This document shows positions 1-5,089 of a stretch of DNA of 9,532 nt, in pieces (within the stretch, counting starts at the first letter, position 1; every line of letters begins with the position of its first letter). A program made the position numbers and the translations under genes. Under the pieces are notes generated by a model, which searched no databases, was not told where the DNA came from, and saw only the letters and a program-made list of their open reading frames with translations. Location of the stretch: NCBI GenBank assembly GCA_002435595.1, contig DJBL01000117.1, positions 4,928 through 14,459 of the forward strand. Direction: 5' to 3'. The stretch comes from Stenotrophomonas maltophilia (GTDB lineage: Bacteria > Pseudomonadota > Gammaproteobacteria > Xanthomonadales > Xanthomonadaceae).

Positions 1-46
1 GTGTCTGGCGGAGAGGGGGGGGAAGCGAAGACACGCCGGGGTTCGA

Positions 47-134
47 CGGATTCGTCTGGAACGAATCCGGACAGCCGAACGGCTGGCCCTGGAGCGCGCA
101 GCGCGGAAGGGCTGGGCCCATGGATGGGCCCAGC
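47..134. repeat. Cluster of three perfect inverted repeats
   Basis: Three stem-loops lie within 90 bases. The first is a 9-bp perfect stem (47-55 with 61-69) with loop CTGGA. The second is CAGCC/GGCTG (72-76 with 81-85) with a 4-base loop. The third is a 10-bp perfect stem GCTGGGCCCA/TGGGCCCAGC (111-120 with 125-134) with loop TGGA. None is followed by a T-run on either strand, so they do not look like standard intrinsic terminators, and none carries the GTAG head of the REP elements found later. They could be part of a structured RNA or a transcript end. Confidence 0.6.
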
Positions 135-325
135 AATCCCGGCAATGACGCGGCCACCCTCGTTCCGGGTTCGACCCGCCCGCAGGTGAGGCAATGCGGG
201 GCCGCCCTCCTCGGCCGGGCGACGCCACCCGATGGCGAGCGTTTCAGTTGGCGTTTGCGAACGATGCCACCTGTTGAAGCAGCAGGCAGGAACAACCGCC
301 CACCTGCCTTCCACGCCACCTCCGT

Positions 326-331
326 TAAACT
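326..331 (+). promoter_or_regulatory. Weak -10-like hexamer before the DUF6165 gene
   Basis: TAAACT matches the sigma-70 -10 consensus at 4 of 6 positions and stands out in an otherwise GC-rich stretch. It would start transcription near 338, leaving a very short leader before the start codon. No convincing -35 hexamer is visible at the right spacing, so this is only a candidate. Confidence 0.3.
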
Positions 332-358
332 GGCTGCCACCTGTAACGGATGGCCCCC

Positions 359-766
359 ATGACCGCTGAAATCCTTGTCCCCGTGTCCTTTGGCGAGCTG
401 CTGGACAAGATCTCGATCCTGCAGATCAAATCCGAGCGCATCGACGATGCCGCCAAGCTGGCCAACATCCACGCCGAGCTGAGCGCGCTGGACAAGACCT
501 GGATGGCGCACCCGGCCGCGGTCAAGGACATCGCGCGCCTGCGTGCCGACCTGAAGGCGGTCAACGAACGCCTGTGGGATATCGAGGACAACATCCGCCT
601 GCAGGACAAGGCGCAGGCCTTCAACGAGGACTTCGTCGCGCTGGCCCGCAGCGTGTACCTGCAGAACGACGAGCGCGCCCGCATCAAGAAGGCCATCAAC
701 CTGGCGCTGGGCTCGGGTTACGTGGAAGAGAAGTCGTACAAGGATTACGCGCCCAAGGGCGCGTAA
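359..766 (+). CDS. DUF6165 family protein
   Basis: A 135-residue soluble protein, Lys/Asp/Glu-rich and mostly helical. It opens with the family-like segment EILVPVSFGELLDKISIL, followed by a charged helical stretch with I-D-D-A-A-K and ALRADLKAVNERLWDIEDN-like heptads, and ends V-E-E-K-S-Y-K-D-Y. I recognise this as DUF6165, a family of unknown biochemical function that in Xanthomonadaceae sits beside LPS-core genes; the family call is from memory. No signal peptide or membrane segment is present. I chose ATG 359 because GGA at 348-350 lies at SD-like spacing; an in-frame ATG at 350 would add three residues and has no visible ribosome site. It converges on the glycosyltransferase gene, so the two are not one operon. 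A role in LPS or capsule metabolism is inferred from position only. Confidence 0.85.
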   Translation: MTAEILVPVSFGELLDKISILQIKSERIDDAAKLANIHAELSALDKTWMAHPAAVKDIARLRADLKAVNERLWDIEDNIRLQDKAQAFNEDFVALARSVYLQNDERARIKKAINLALGSGYVEEKSYKDYAPKGA

Positions 767-775
767 TTCCCCTGC

Positions 776-794
776 TGCCGGCCCGCGGTCGGCA
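776..794. terminator. Stem-loop between convergent genes
   Basis: TGCCGGC (776-782) pairs with GTCGGCA (788-794) across a 5-base loop, including one G-U pair. It lies in the 35-base gap between the convergent DUF6165 and glycosyltransferase genes, where a two-way terminator is expected. There is no T-run, so it may be a Rho-assisted end, an RNA-stabilising hairpin or a degenerate REP element lacking the GTAG head. Confidence 0.4.
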
Positions 795-801
795 TGGGGG
801 G

Positions 802-1851
802 TTACCCGGGGCGGTGATCGGCGACGTAGCGTTCGAAGGCGGCGATCCCGTCGTCCACCGTGATCAGCTGCATCACGTCGTCGAACTCGACCTTGGCGCC
901 CCATTTCAGTTCGCTGGCGGGCTTGCCGAGGAACTTGCGCGCGGCATCGTCGTAGCGGTCCACGCAGTAGCGGCGGTCGGAATAAGGGCCGCTGCGGTGG
1001 GGATTGCTGGCCGCATGCAGGCCCAGCACCTTGGTGCCCATGGCATTGGCGATATGCATCGGGCCCGAGTCGGGGGTCATCACCAGGGCGGCACGGGCCA
1101 GCAGGGCCGGCAACTGCTTGAGCGTGTCCTTGCCGACCAGGTCCAGCGCCGGCACCTGCAGCTGGGCCAGGATGGCATCGGCCATGTCGCGCTCCAGCGC
1201 GCTGCGCCCGCCGCACAACACCACCCGCCAACCGCGGGTGCTGGCGTGGTTGGCCACCGCGGCGTAGCGGTCGGCATACCAGTTGCGCCGCACATGGCTG
1301 GAGCAGGGCGAGATCATCAGCACCGGGCGGCCATCGTCCTGCCACTGGGCCTGCGCCCAGTCCACCGCCGCAGCGGGCACGGCCAGGTCCCAGCTGACCT
1401 CGGTCTGGGGGATGCCCAGCGGTTCACCAAAGCTGCCGATCGCATCCAGCACGTGGATGCCCGGACGGTCGGGGATGCGCTCGTTGATGAAAAGACCGTG
1501 AAGATCCTTGGAACGGGCCTTGTCATAGCCGATCCGGCGCCGGGCCGGCACGAACGCAGACAGCACGTTGGCGCGGAAGGCCACCTGCATCTGCAGCAGC
1601 GCCTCGAAACGGCCGGGCGGGAAGGTGGCCTTGAGCGCGCGCATCCCGGCCAGCCCGGTCGTCTTGTCGTAGGGATGGAACACCACCCCGGGCAGCCCAT
1701 CGAGCAGCTTGTGCCCGGCCTTGTCGATGATCCAATGCAGCGGCGTGCCCGGCCTGGCCTGCTGCAGGGTCCTCACCAGCGGCACCACGTGGGTGACATC
1801 GCCCAGTGCGGACAAACGCAAAAGACACAAGGAAGAGGACGCTGATGCCAT
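802..1851 (-). CDS. Glycosyltransferase family 9 (heptosyltransferase-like)
   Basis: 349 residues, the usual size of WaaC/WaaF-type ADP-heptose:LPS heptosyltransferases, which add L-glycero-D-manno-heptose to the LPS inner core at the cytoplasmic face of the inner membrane. The N-terminal Rossmann half carries LRLSALGDVTH (11-21), where Asp18 aligns with the proposed catalytic base of WaaC. The C-terminal half carries the GT9 signature TPDSGPMHIANAMG (259-272) followed by LGLHAASNPHRSGPY (276-290), the donor-binding region. ISPCSSHVRRNWYADRYAAV (180-199) matches the strand-turn-helix that opens the second domain. No membrane segment is seen. Start: ATG 1851 sits just before the conserved N-terminal strand; the frame stays open about 195 codons further upstream, but that stretch is antisense to kdkA and GC-driven. 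No strong SD. Which heptose or hexose it transfers cannot be told. The divergent neighbour, Kdo kinase, supports an LPS-core role. Confidence 0.9.
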   Translation of the reverse strand: MASASSSLCLLRLSALGDVTHVVPLVRTLQQARPGTPLHWIIDKAGHKLLDGLPGVVFHPYDKTTGLAGMRALKATFPPGRFEALLQMQVAFRANVLSAFVPARRRIGYDKARSKDLHGLFINERIPDRPGIHVLDAIGSFGEPLGIPQTEVSWDLAVPAAAVDWAQAQWQDDGRPVLMISPCSSHVRRNWYADRYAAVANHASTRGWRVVLCGGRSALERDMADAILAQLQVPALDLVGKDTLKQLPALLARAALVMTPDSGPMHIANAMGTKVLGLHAASNPHRSGPYSDRRYCVDRYDDAARKFLGKPASELKWGAKVEFDDVMQLITVDDGIAAFERYVADHRPG

Positions 1852-1859
1852 GGTGTTGT

Positions 1860-1865
1860 TAGACT
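1860..1865 (+). promoter_or_regulatory. Candidate -10 of kdkA (short-leader or leaderless)
   Basis: TAGACT matches the -10 consensus at 4 of 6 positions. It ends 7 bases before the kdkA ATG, so transcription from it would begin at or next to the start codon. The -35 region falls inside the first codons of the divergent glycosyltransferase gene and shows no good hexamer. Confidence 0.3.
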
Positions 1866-1872
1866 CGAAGGA

Positions 1873-2622
1873 ATGGTCGCATTCGACGCCACTGAAGCGC
1901 TGACGCCCTGCCGCGATGGACGCGGCATGGGTGCCATTCTGTTCGACCGCGAACGGCTGCGGCAAGCCGAGATCGGCCTGTTCTCGCCCGCGCACTGGGC
2001 CGAGCGGGCGCGACCGGTGGGCGATGGCGGCCGTGGTGGGGCCTGGTTCGTGGATGCGCCGTTCGGCCAGTGCGTGCTGCGCCAGTACCTGCGCGGTGGC
2101 ATGGCGGCCAAGCTCAGCCGCGACCAGTACCTGTGGCGCGGCGCCAACCGCACCCGCAGTTTCGCCGAATTCCGCCTGATGCGCGCCCTGCGTGCGCTCA
2201 AGCTGCCGGTGCCGCAGCCGATCGCCGCGTTCTACATGCGCGATGGCATGCGCTACCGCGCCGCGATCCTGATGGAGCGCCTGGAAGGGGTCCGGTCGCT
2301 GGCCGACCGCGCGCTGGTTGCCGGGCGGGGCGCCCCCTGGGAAGAAACCGGGCGGCTGATCGCGCGCTTCCATCGCGCCGGCCTGGACCACGCCGACCTC
2401 AACGCCCACAACATCCTGTTCGATGCCAATGGCCACGGCTGGCTGATCGATTTCGACCGCTGCGTGCAGCGCATCCCGGCCACCCGCTGGCGCGAAAAGA
2501 ACCTCAAGCGCCTGCAGCGTTCACTGATCAAGCTGCGTGGCGAGCGCAGCCACGAAGACGTGGAAAAGGATTACGCGCGGCTGCGCCGCGCCTACGACCT
2601 GGCCTGGAACCGGGGTTATTGA
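1873..2622 (+). CDS. kdkA: 3-deoxy-D-manno-octulosonic acid (Kdo) kinase
   Basis: 249 residues, the normal KdkA length. The enzyme uses ATP to phosphorylate O-4 of the Kdo residue on Kdo-lipid A, adding a negative charge to the LPS inner core in species with a single Kdo. It has a compact protein-kinase-like fold: the nucleotide-binding strand VLRQYLRGGMAAK at 68-80, a conserved Glu in FAEFRLMRAL (97-106, Glu99), the catalytic loop HADLNAHNILFD at 173-184 (Asp175 as likely base, Asn180 as metal ligand), and the metal-binding LIDFDR at 191-196 (Asp193). All key residues are present. GAAGGA directly abuts ATG 1873, too close for a normal SD, so initiation may be leaderless or at the in-frame ATG 18 codons on; I keep 1873 because residues 2-18 resemble the family's N-terminus. 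The stop overlaps the next ATG by one base (TGATG), which implies translational coupling to the hydrolase. A divergent GT9 gene starts only 21 bases upstream. Confidence 0.95.
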   Translation: MVAFDATEALTPCRDGRGMGAILFDRERLRQAEIGLFSPAHWAERARPVGDGGRGGAWFVDAPFGQCVLRQYLRGGMAAKLSRDQYLWRGANRTRSFAEFRLMRALRALKLPVPQPIAAFYMRDGMRYRAAILMERLEGVRSLADRALVAGRGAPWEETGRLIARFHRAGLDHADLNAHNILFDANGHGWLIDFDRCVQRIPATRWREKNLKRLQRSLIKLRGERSHEDVEKDYARLRRAYDLAWNRGY

Positions 2623-3389
2623 TGGACTGGGCGCTGCGCTTCATGGGGGTCGGCAATGCGTCGGCCGTGCAGCTGGGCTCGCCGATGGCGGTGATCGAGC
2701 GTGACGGCCGGCCATGGCTGACCATCGACTGCGGTGGCGAAGGCCTGACCGCCTTCCAGGCGCACTACGGCCACCTGCCGCAGGCGCTGTTCGTCACCCA
2801 TGTGCACCTGGACCACGTGGCCGGTTTCGAGCGCTTGTTCGTGGATGCCTACTTTTCGCCGCACCGGCGCGGGCGCATCCGCGTGTATGTGCCGGCCACG
2901 GTGGTGCCGCTGCTGCACAAGCGCGTGGCCGACTACCCCAACGTGCTGGCCGAGGGCGGTGCCAACTTCTGGGATGCCTTCCAGCTGATCGTGGTCGGCG
3001 ATGCGTTCTGGCACGACGGGGTGCGCCTGGAAGTGTTCCCGGTGCGCCACCACTGGCCGGAAACCGCCTATGGCCTGCGCCTCAAGGGCGCGGTGACCTG
3101 GAGCGGCGATACCCGCCCGATCCCGGAAATGCTGGCCCGCTACGCCGACGACAACGAACTGATCGCCCACGACTGCGGCCTGCACGGCAACCCGTCGCAT
3201 ACCGGCGTGGACGACCTGGAGCGTGAGTACAGCGGTGAGCTGCAGGCACGGATGATGCTGTACCACTACGCCAGCGAGGCCGATGGCGCCGCGCTGCGCC
3301 AGCGCGGGCATCGCGTGGCGCTGCCCGGCGAATGCGTGGCGCTGGCCGCGCCGACCGCCCTGCACGTGCTGGCGCAGGATCCGCCCTGA
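2622..3389 (+). CDS. MBL-fold metallo-hydrolase, RNase Z-like
   Basis: 255 residues with the metallo-beta-lactamase fold. The dinuclear zinc site can be read in order: TIDCGGEG (34-41), the signature TH-V-H-L-D-H at 59-65 (His60, His62, Asp64, His65), VRHHWPETAYGL at 141-152 (His143 or His144), the SGDT motif at 161-164 (Asp163), HDCGLHGNPSHTG at 183-195, and YHY at 214-216 (His215). The arrangement resembles RNase Z/ElaC and related phosphodiesterases more than classical beta-lactamases. There is no signal peptide, so it is likely cytoplasmic. I chose ATG 2622, which overlaps the kdkA stop by one base; the frame is open further upstream but that part is antisense-like read-through of kdkA. 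The substrate is unknown. Linkage to kdkA hints at an envelope or nucleotide-related phosphodiester substrate, but tRNA 3'-end processing cannot be excluded. Confidence 0.88.
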   Translation: MDWALRFMGVGNASAVQLGSPMAVIERDGRPWLTIDCGGEGLTAFQAHYGHLPQALFVTHVHLDHVAGFERLFVDAYFSPHRRGRIRVYVPATVVPLLHKRVADYPNVLAEGGANFWDAFQLIVVGDAFWHDGVRLEVFPVRHHWPETAYGLRLKGAVTWSGDTRPIPEMLARYADDNELIAHDCGLHGNPSHTGVDDLEREYSGELQARMMLYHYASEADGAALRQRGHRVALPGECVALAAPTALHVLAQDPP

Positions 3390-3391
3390 AC

Positions 3392-3772
3392 ATGGCGCAG
3401 GCAGCGGACCTGACTGCGCTGGCCGTCCACCTGGAAGCGCTCGAGCGCGCACTGCATGACCCGGTAGTGCGTGCCGATGCCGCGCGCCTGGCGGCGCTGC
3501 TCGATCCGGACTTCAGCGAAATCGGCAGCTCGGGCAGCTGCTACGGGCGTGCCGCTGCGCTGGTCGAGATCCCGGCCGAGCGCGCCGGGGTGGAGATCGT
3601 CTCGGACGACTACCGCGTTTGTCTGCTGGCCCCGACCGTGGCCCAGGTGCGCTATCGCAGCTGGTATGTGGTTGACGGGGTGCGCCAGCGCGCGGTGCTG
3701 CGCAGTTCGCTGTGGCGGCTGCACGACGCGGCATGGCGAGTGCTGTTCCACCAGGGCACGCCCGCGGCGTAG
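3392..3772 (+). CDS. DUF4440 / NTF2-like protein
   Basis: 126 residues with the short cone-shaped NTF2-like fold. An N-terminal helix with ALERALHDP precedes ALLDPDFSEIGSSGSCYGRA (35-54), the DUF4440 hallmark of 'L-x-P-D-F-x-E-I-G-S-S-G'. The C-terminal strand pair ends RSSLWRLHDAAWRVLFHQGT (104-123), also characteristic. Members are small pocket proteins, sometimes enzymes and often of unknown role; no ligand can be predicted here. It starts 2 bases after the hydrolase stop, so it is the third gene of the kdkA operon. Its TAG stop codon is supplied by the GTAG head of a REP stem-loop, so the repeat now defines the end of the protein. No signal peptide or membrane segment. Confidence 0.87.
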   Translation: MAQAADLTALAVHLEALERALHDPVVRADAARLAALLDPDFSEIGSSGSCYGRAAALVEIPAERAGVEIVSDDYRVCLLAPTVAQVRYRSWYVVDGVRQRAVLRSSLWRLHDAAWRVLFHQGTPAA

Positions 3773-3843
3773 AGCCGACCGTGGGTCGGCTGACGTCGAT
3801 ATCCGGGGAGCGTTGAGGGCAGCCGAGCAACGGTCGGCGGTAC
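3769..3843. repeat. Pair of SMAG/REP-like stem-loops in opposite orientation
   Basis: The first unit (3769-3791) is GTAG followed by AGCCGACC-GTG-GGTCGGCT, an 8-bp perfect stem. The second (about 3821-3843), read on the minus strand, is GTAC followed by a CCGCCGACC...TCGGCT stem that is less regular. The GTAG head plus about 20-base hairpin matches the SMAG repeats of Stenotrophomonas maltophilia, which often occur as inverted dimers at gene ends. Here the pair lies right after the kdkA operon and before ffs, so it may also stabilise or end the operon mRNA. Confidence 0.75.
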
Positions 3844-3863
3844 GCGCGCGATGGCGGGGGCCC

Positions 3864-3881
3864 AAAAAGGTGGCGGCCCCG
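3864..3881 (-). terminator. Terminator end of ffs
   Basis: On the minus strand the 3' arm of the SRP RNA closing stem (ending GCCGCCACC) is followed at once by five T residues (3868-3864). The closing helix of the RNA therefore doubles as an intrinsic terminator stem. Confidence 0.75.
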
Positions 3882-3979
3882 CCGGCTGACCTCGGCGCCC
3901 GCGTCGATCGATACCGTTGCTGCCTTCCGGCCCTGGCGGGATTTTCGACCTAGCGTCGCGAGGGGCCGACGGGGCCACC
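3869..3979 (-). ncRNA. ffs: Small signal recognition particle RNA (4.5S)
   Basis: About 111 nt. It binds Ffh to form the SRP that delivers nascent inner-membrane proteins to FtsY and the translocon. Read on the minus strand, the conserved domain IV apex is at 3936-3914: CCAGG-GCCGGAAGG-CAGCAACGG, with the GGAA tetraloop and the asymmetric internal loop AGCA that contact the Ffh M domain. The ends pair over a long distance: GGTGGC-CCCG at the 5' end with CGGGG-CCGCCACC at the 3' end, giving the single rod of the Alu-less gammaproteobacterial form. A T5 tract follows the 3' end. End positions are set by this pairing and may be off by a few bases. The promoter would lie at 3980-4020, where a large inverted repeat also sits; no clear -35/-10 pair is readable. 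Confidence 0.94.
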
Positions 3980-3993
3980 ATAGAGACGTTCCT

Positions 3994-4023
3994 GGCACCG
4001 GGTGATCGAAATCATCGGGTGCC
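3994..4023. repeat. 30-base inverted repeat upstream of ffs
   Basis: GGCACC-G-GGTGAT (3994-4006) pairs with ATCATC-G-GGTGCC (4011-4023) around the loop CGAA. The match is perfect except for one central G/G mismatch and one G-T pair. It lies 15 to 44 bases upstream of the ffs 5' end, overlapping the expected -35 zone, and 82 bases downstream of the stop of the preceding minus-strand gene. It could be an operator, the end of that gene's mRNA, or both. No T-run follows. Confidence 0.6.
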
Positions 4024-4105
4024 GGAGGTGCAGTGCAGGGACAGCCCCGCAGTGCAGTCGCGCATTCTAGCGCATGCGCCGTATCCAGTGCCAGCGGCGT
4101 GCGCC

Positions 4106-4498
4106 TCAGCGGGCACGCTGCCAGAGCAGCTGGAGGTCGCCATCGACAAAGCCCAGGCCGATGCCGTCCACCTGCGCGGTCAGGCGCGGGCCGAAGCGGG
4201 GCGTGGCCAGGGCCTGCAGCAACTGTCCGCGCACCGCCACCAGACACGCTTCCCAGCGTTGGCCGGTCACTGCATACGGCAGCTCGATCTCGCGTTGCGG
4301 CGGCGCCCAGATTTCATCGCAGGGCCAGTCGCTGTCGCCCGCATCGAAACGGTCGGTACCGACCAGTTCGATGCAGAAGCCGGCATCGTCGCCGGCCGCG
4401 CCTTCGCTGAGGTTGAAGGCCAGGCCCACCACCGCTTCGGGCAATGGCCCCTGCAGCGCCTGTTCCAGCCAAGGGGCGAGCGTCGAATCCAGCGTCAT
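4106..4498 (-). CDS. Hypothetical protein, 130 residues
   Basis: I do not recognise this family. The protein is acidic and soluble, with no signal peptide or membrane segment. It starts with a helix (LAPWLEQALQGPLPEAVVGL), then a beta-rich centre with F-N-L-S-E and GFCIELVGTDRFDA (40-53), a short Trp/Pro segment D-E-I-W-A-P-P (61-67), a helix with WEACLVAVRGQLLQAL (82-97), and a closing strand GIGLGFVDGDLQLLW (112-126). Codon usage is GC3-rich like the flanking core genes and the frame avoids the low-complexity look of the antisense ORFs, so it is probably real. AGGA lies about 10 bases before ATG 4498, a loose ribosome site. The size and alternating pattern recall small SUKH-like or co-factor-free beta proteins, but nothing supports a specific assignment. 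Confidence 0.65.
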   Translation of the reverse strand: MTLDSTLAPWLEQALQGPLPEAVVGLAFNLSEGAAGDDAGFCIELVGTDRFDAGDSDWPCDEIWAPPQREIELPYAVTGQRWEACLVAVRGQLLQALATPRFGPRLTAQVDGIGLGFVDGDLQLLWQRAR

Positions 4499-4567
4499 GC
4501 AGGGCGTTCCTGTGCCAGGGCGGGGCAGGATGCCACGCCTGCCGTGCGCCGCGTGGCTGAATCGCCC

Positions 4568-4590
4568 GTAGCCGGGGGCTGAACCCCGGC
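4568..4590 (+). repeat. SMAG/REP-like stem-loop
   Basis: GTAG head (4568-4571) with the stem GCCGGGG (4571-4577) pairing perfectly with CCCCGGC (4584-4590) around a 6-base loop. It is the same architecture as the repeat at 3769. It sits upstream of the gdx promoter and in the 5' region of the divergent hypothetical gene, and has no T-run. Confidence 0.65.
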
Positions 4591-4630
4591 GAACGTGGCG
4601 GCCAGGCGGGTGCCGGCCTTCGCGTGGCGT

Positions 4631-4639
4631 TGCTAGAAT
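4631..4639 (+). promoter_or_regulatory. Extended -10 promoter of gdx
   Basis: TG-C-TAGAAT is an extended -10 element (TG motif plus 5 of 6 matches to TATAAT). There is no good -35 at 17 bases, which an extended -10 can compensate for. Transcription would start near 4646, directly before the first riboswitch hairpin at 4648, so the aptamer would begin at the RNA 5' end. Confidence 0.65.
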
Positions 4640-4647
4640 CCGCCCCA

Positions 4648-4716
4648 GGAGGAACGACCTCCCCCGCAGCGGGACACACTGACCAGGACGGCCTGGCCCC
4701 TATCAAAGGAGGGCCA
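4648..4716 (+). promoter_or_regulatory. Guanidine-II (mini-ykkC) riboswitch
   Basis: Two hairpins with ACGR loops, the hallmark of this class. P1 is GGAGG/CCTCC (4648-4652 with 4658-4662) closing A-ACGA; P2 is CCAGG/CCTGG (4683-4687 with 4692-4696) closing ACGG. The linker is 20 bases and can itself form a 4-bp hairpin CCCG/CGGG (4663-4666 with 4670-4673). AAGGAGG (4706-4712) is a full-consensus SD 5 bases before the gdx ATG. A rival stem, TGGCCC (4694-4699) with GGGCCA (4711-4716), would bury the end of the SD and uses the last three bases of P2, so P2 formation and SD sequestration exclude each other. By the known mechanism, guanidinium bound in the loops favours P1/P2 and frees the SD. Control is therefore translational ON by ligand. 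P1 has one extra A before its ACGA loop. Confidence 0.92.
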
Positions 4717-4717
4717 C

Positions 4718-5035
4718 ATGGCCTGGATCTATCTGTTGGCAGCCGGCGTCCTGGAAATCGTCTGGGCGTTCGCGATGAAGCAGTCCGACGGCTTCAGCAA
4801 GCTCACCCCCACCCTCATCACCCTGGTCACCATGATCGCCAGTTTCTGGCTGTTGTCGCTGGCCATGCGCACCCTGCCGCTGGGCACCGCGTACACGATC
4901 TGGACCGGTATCGGCGCGGTGGGCGCGTTCGTCATCGGCATCACGTTCCTGGGCGAGCAGGTGAGTGCGATGCGCATCGCCGCGGCGGTGTTGATCGTGA
5001 GCGGGCTGGTGCTGATGAAGCTGTCGAGCAGCTGA
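4718..5035 (+). CDS. gdx (sugE): Guanidinium exporter, SMR family
   Basis: 105 residues, typical of small multidrug resistance proteins that work as antiparallel dimers in the inner membrane. The Gdx subtype exchanges guanidinium for protons. Four membrane helices are visible: about 2-20, 29-50, 58-76 and 84-101. The essential proton/substrate Glu is Glu13 in LLAAGVLEIVWAFAMKQSDG (6-25), and the W-x-x-A-M-K pattern after it is the Gdx/SugE type rather than EmrE. Further family segments are AMRTLPLGTAYTIWTGIGAVGA (48-69), containing the SMR Gly-rich third helix, and FLGEQVSAMR (77-86). The start is fixed by the consensus SD AAGGAGG. The guanidine-II riboswitch directly upstream independently supports guanidinium as the physiological substrate. 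It is a single-gene unit followed by a stem-loop and a convergent GNAT gene. Confidence 0.96.
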   Translation: MAWIYLLAAGVLEIVWAFAMKQSDGFSKLTPTLITLVTMIASFWLLSLAMRTLPLGTAYTIWTGIGAVGAFVIGITFLGEQVSAMRIAAAVLIVSGLVLMKLSSS

Positions 5036-5046
5036 CACCTGGCTGT

Positions 5047-5068
5047 GGCCACGCAATGCGTGGCCGTA
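5047..5068 (-). repeat. REP-like stem-loop between convergent genes
   Basis: GGCCACGC (5047-5054) pairs perfectly with GCGTGGCC (5058-5065) around a 3-base loop. Read on the minus strand it has a GTAC head, a variant of the GTAG head of the other repeats. Hairpins with this CCACGC/GCGTGG stem resemble common Stenotrophomonas repeats. It lies in the short gap between gdx and the convergent GNAT gene and may serve as the 3' end for both transcripts. Confidence 0.6.
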
Positions 5069-5089
5069 CGGCGATACCGATCGCGCCGC

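Larger units (their letters stand above)
1..340. other. Gene-free, inverted-repeat-rich segment
   Basis: I find no convincing gene here. The open frames on both strands give low-complexity Pro/Arg/Gly-rich peptides without family features. The left part holds several perfect inverted repeats (separate entry). GTGTCT at 1-6 is matched by AGACAC at 29-34. The right part (about 190-320) is GC-rich without a clear promoter except the weak -10-like hexamer before the DUF6165 gene. The window starts here, so the left part could be the end of an upstream transcript or a structured RNA whose start is not visible. Confidence 0.5.

Noticed and set aside
1..70. tmRNA or RNase P RNA
   Set aside because: I looked for their conserved ends and core motifs on both strands and did not find them.
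574..1845. 423-codon open frame on the plus strand
   Set aside because: It overlaps the DUF6165 gene and is antisense to the GT9 gene; its His/Gln/Gly/Val-rich product is the usual shadow of a high-GC gene and shows no domain.
1852..2436. 195-codon upstream extension of the GT9 frame on the minus strand
   Set aside because: It is antisense to kdkA, low in family character, and the conserved GT9 N-terminus starts only after ATG 1851.
2616..3452. 278-codon open frame on the minus strand
   Set aside because: Antisense to the MBL hydrolase gene, whose zinc motifs are complete; the minus product is compositionally odd with no domain.
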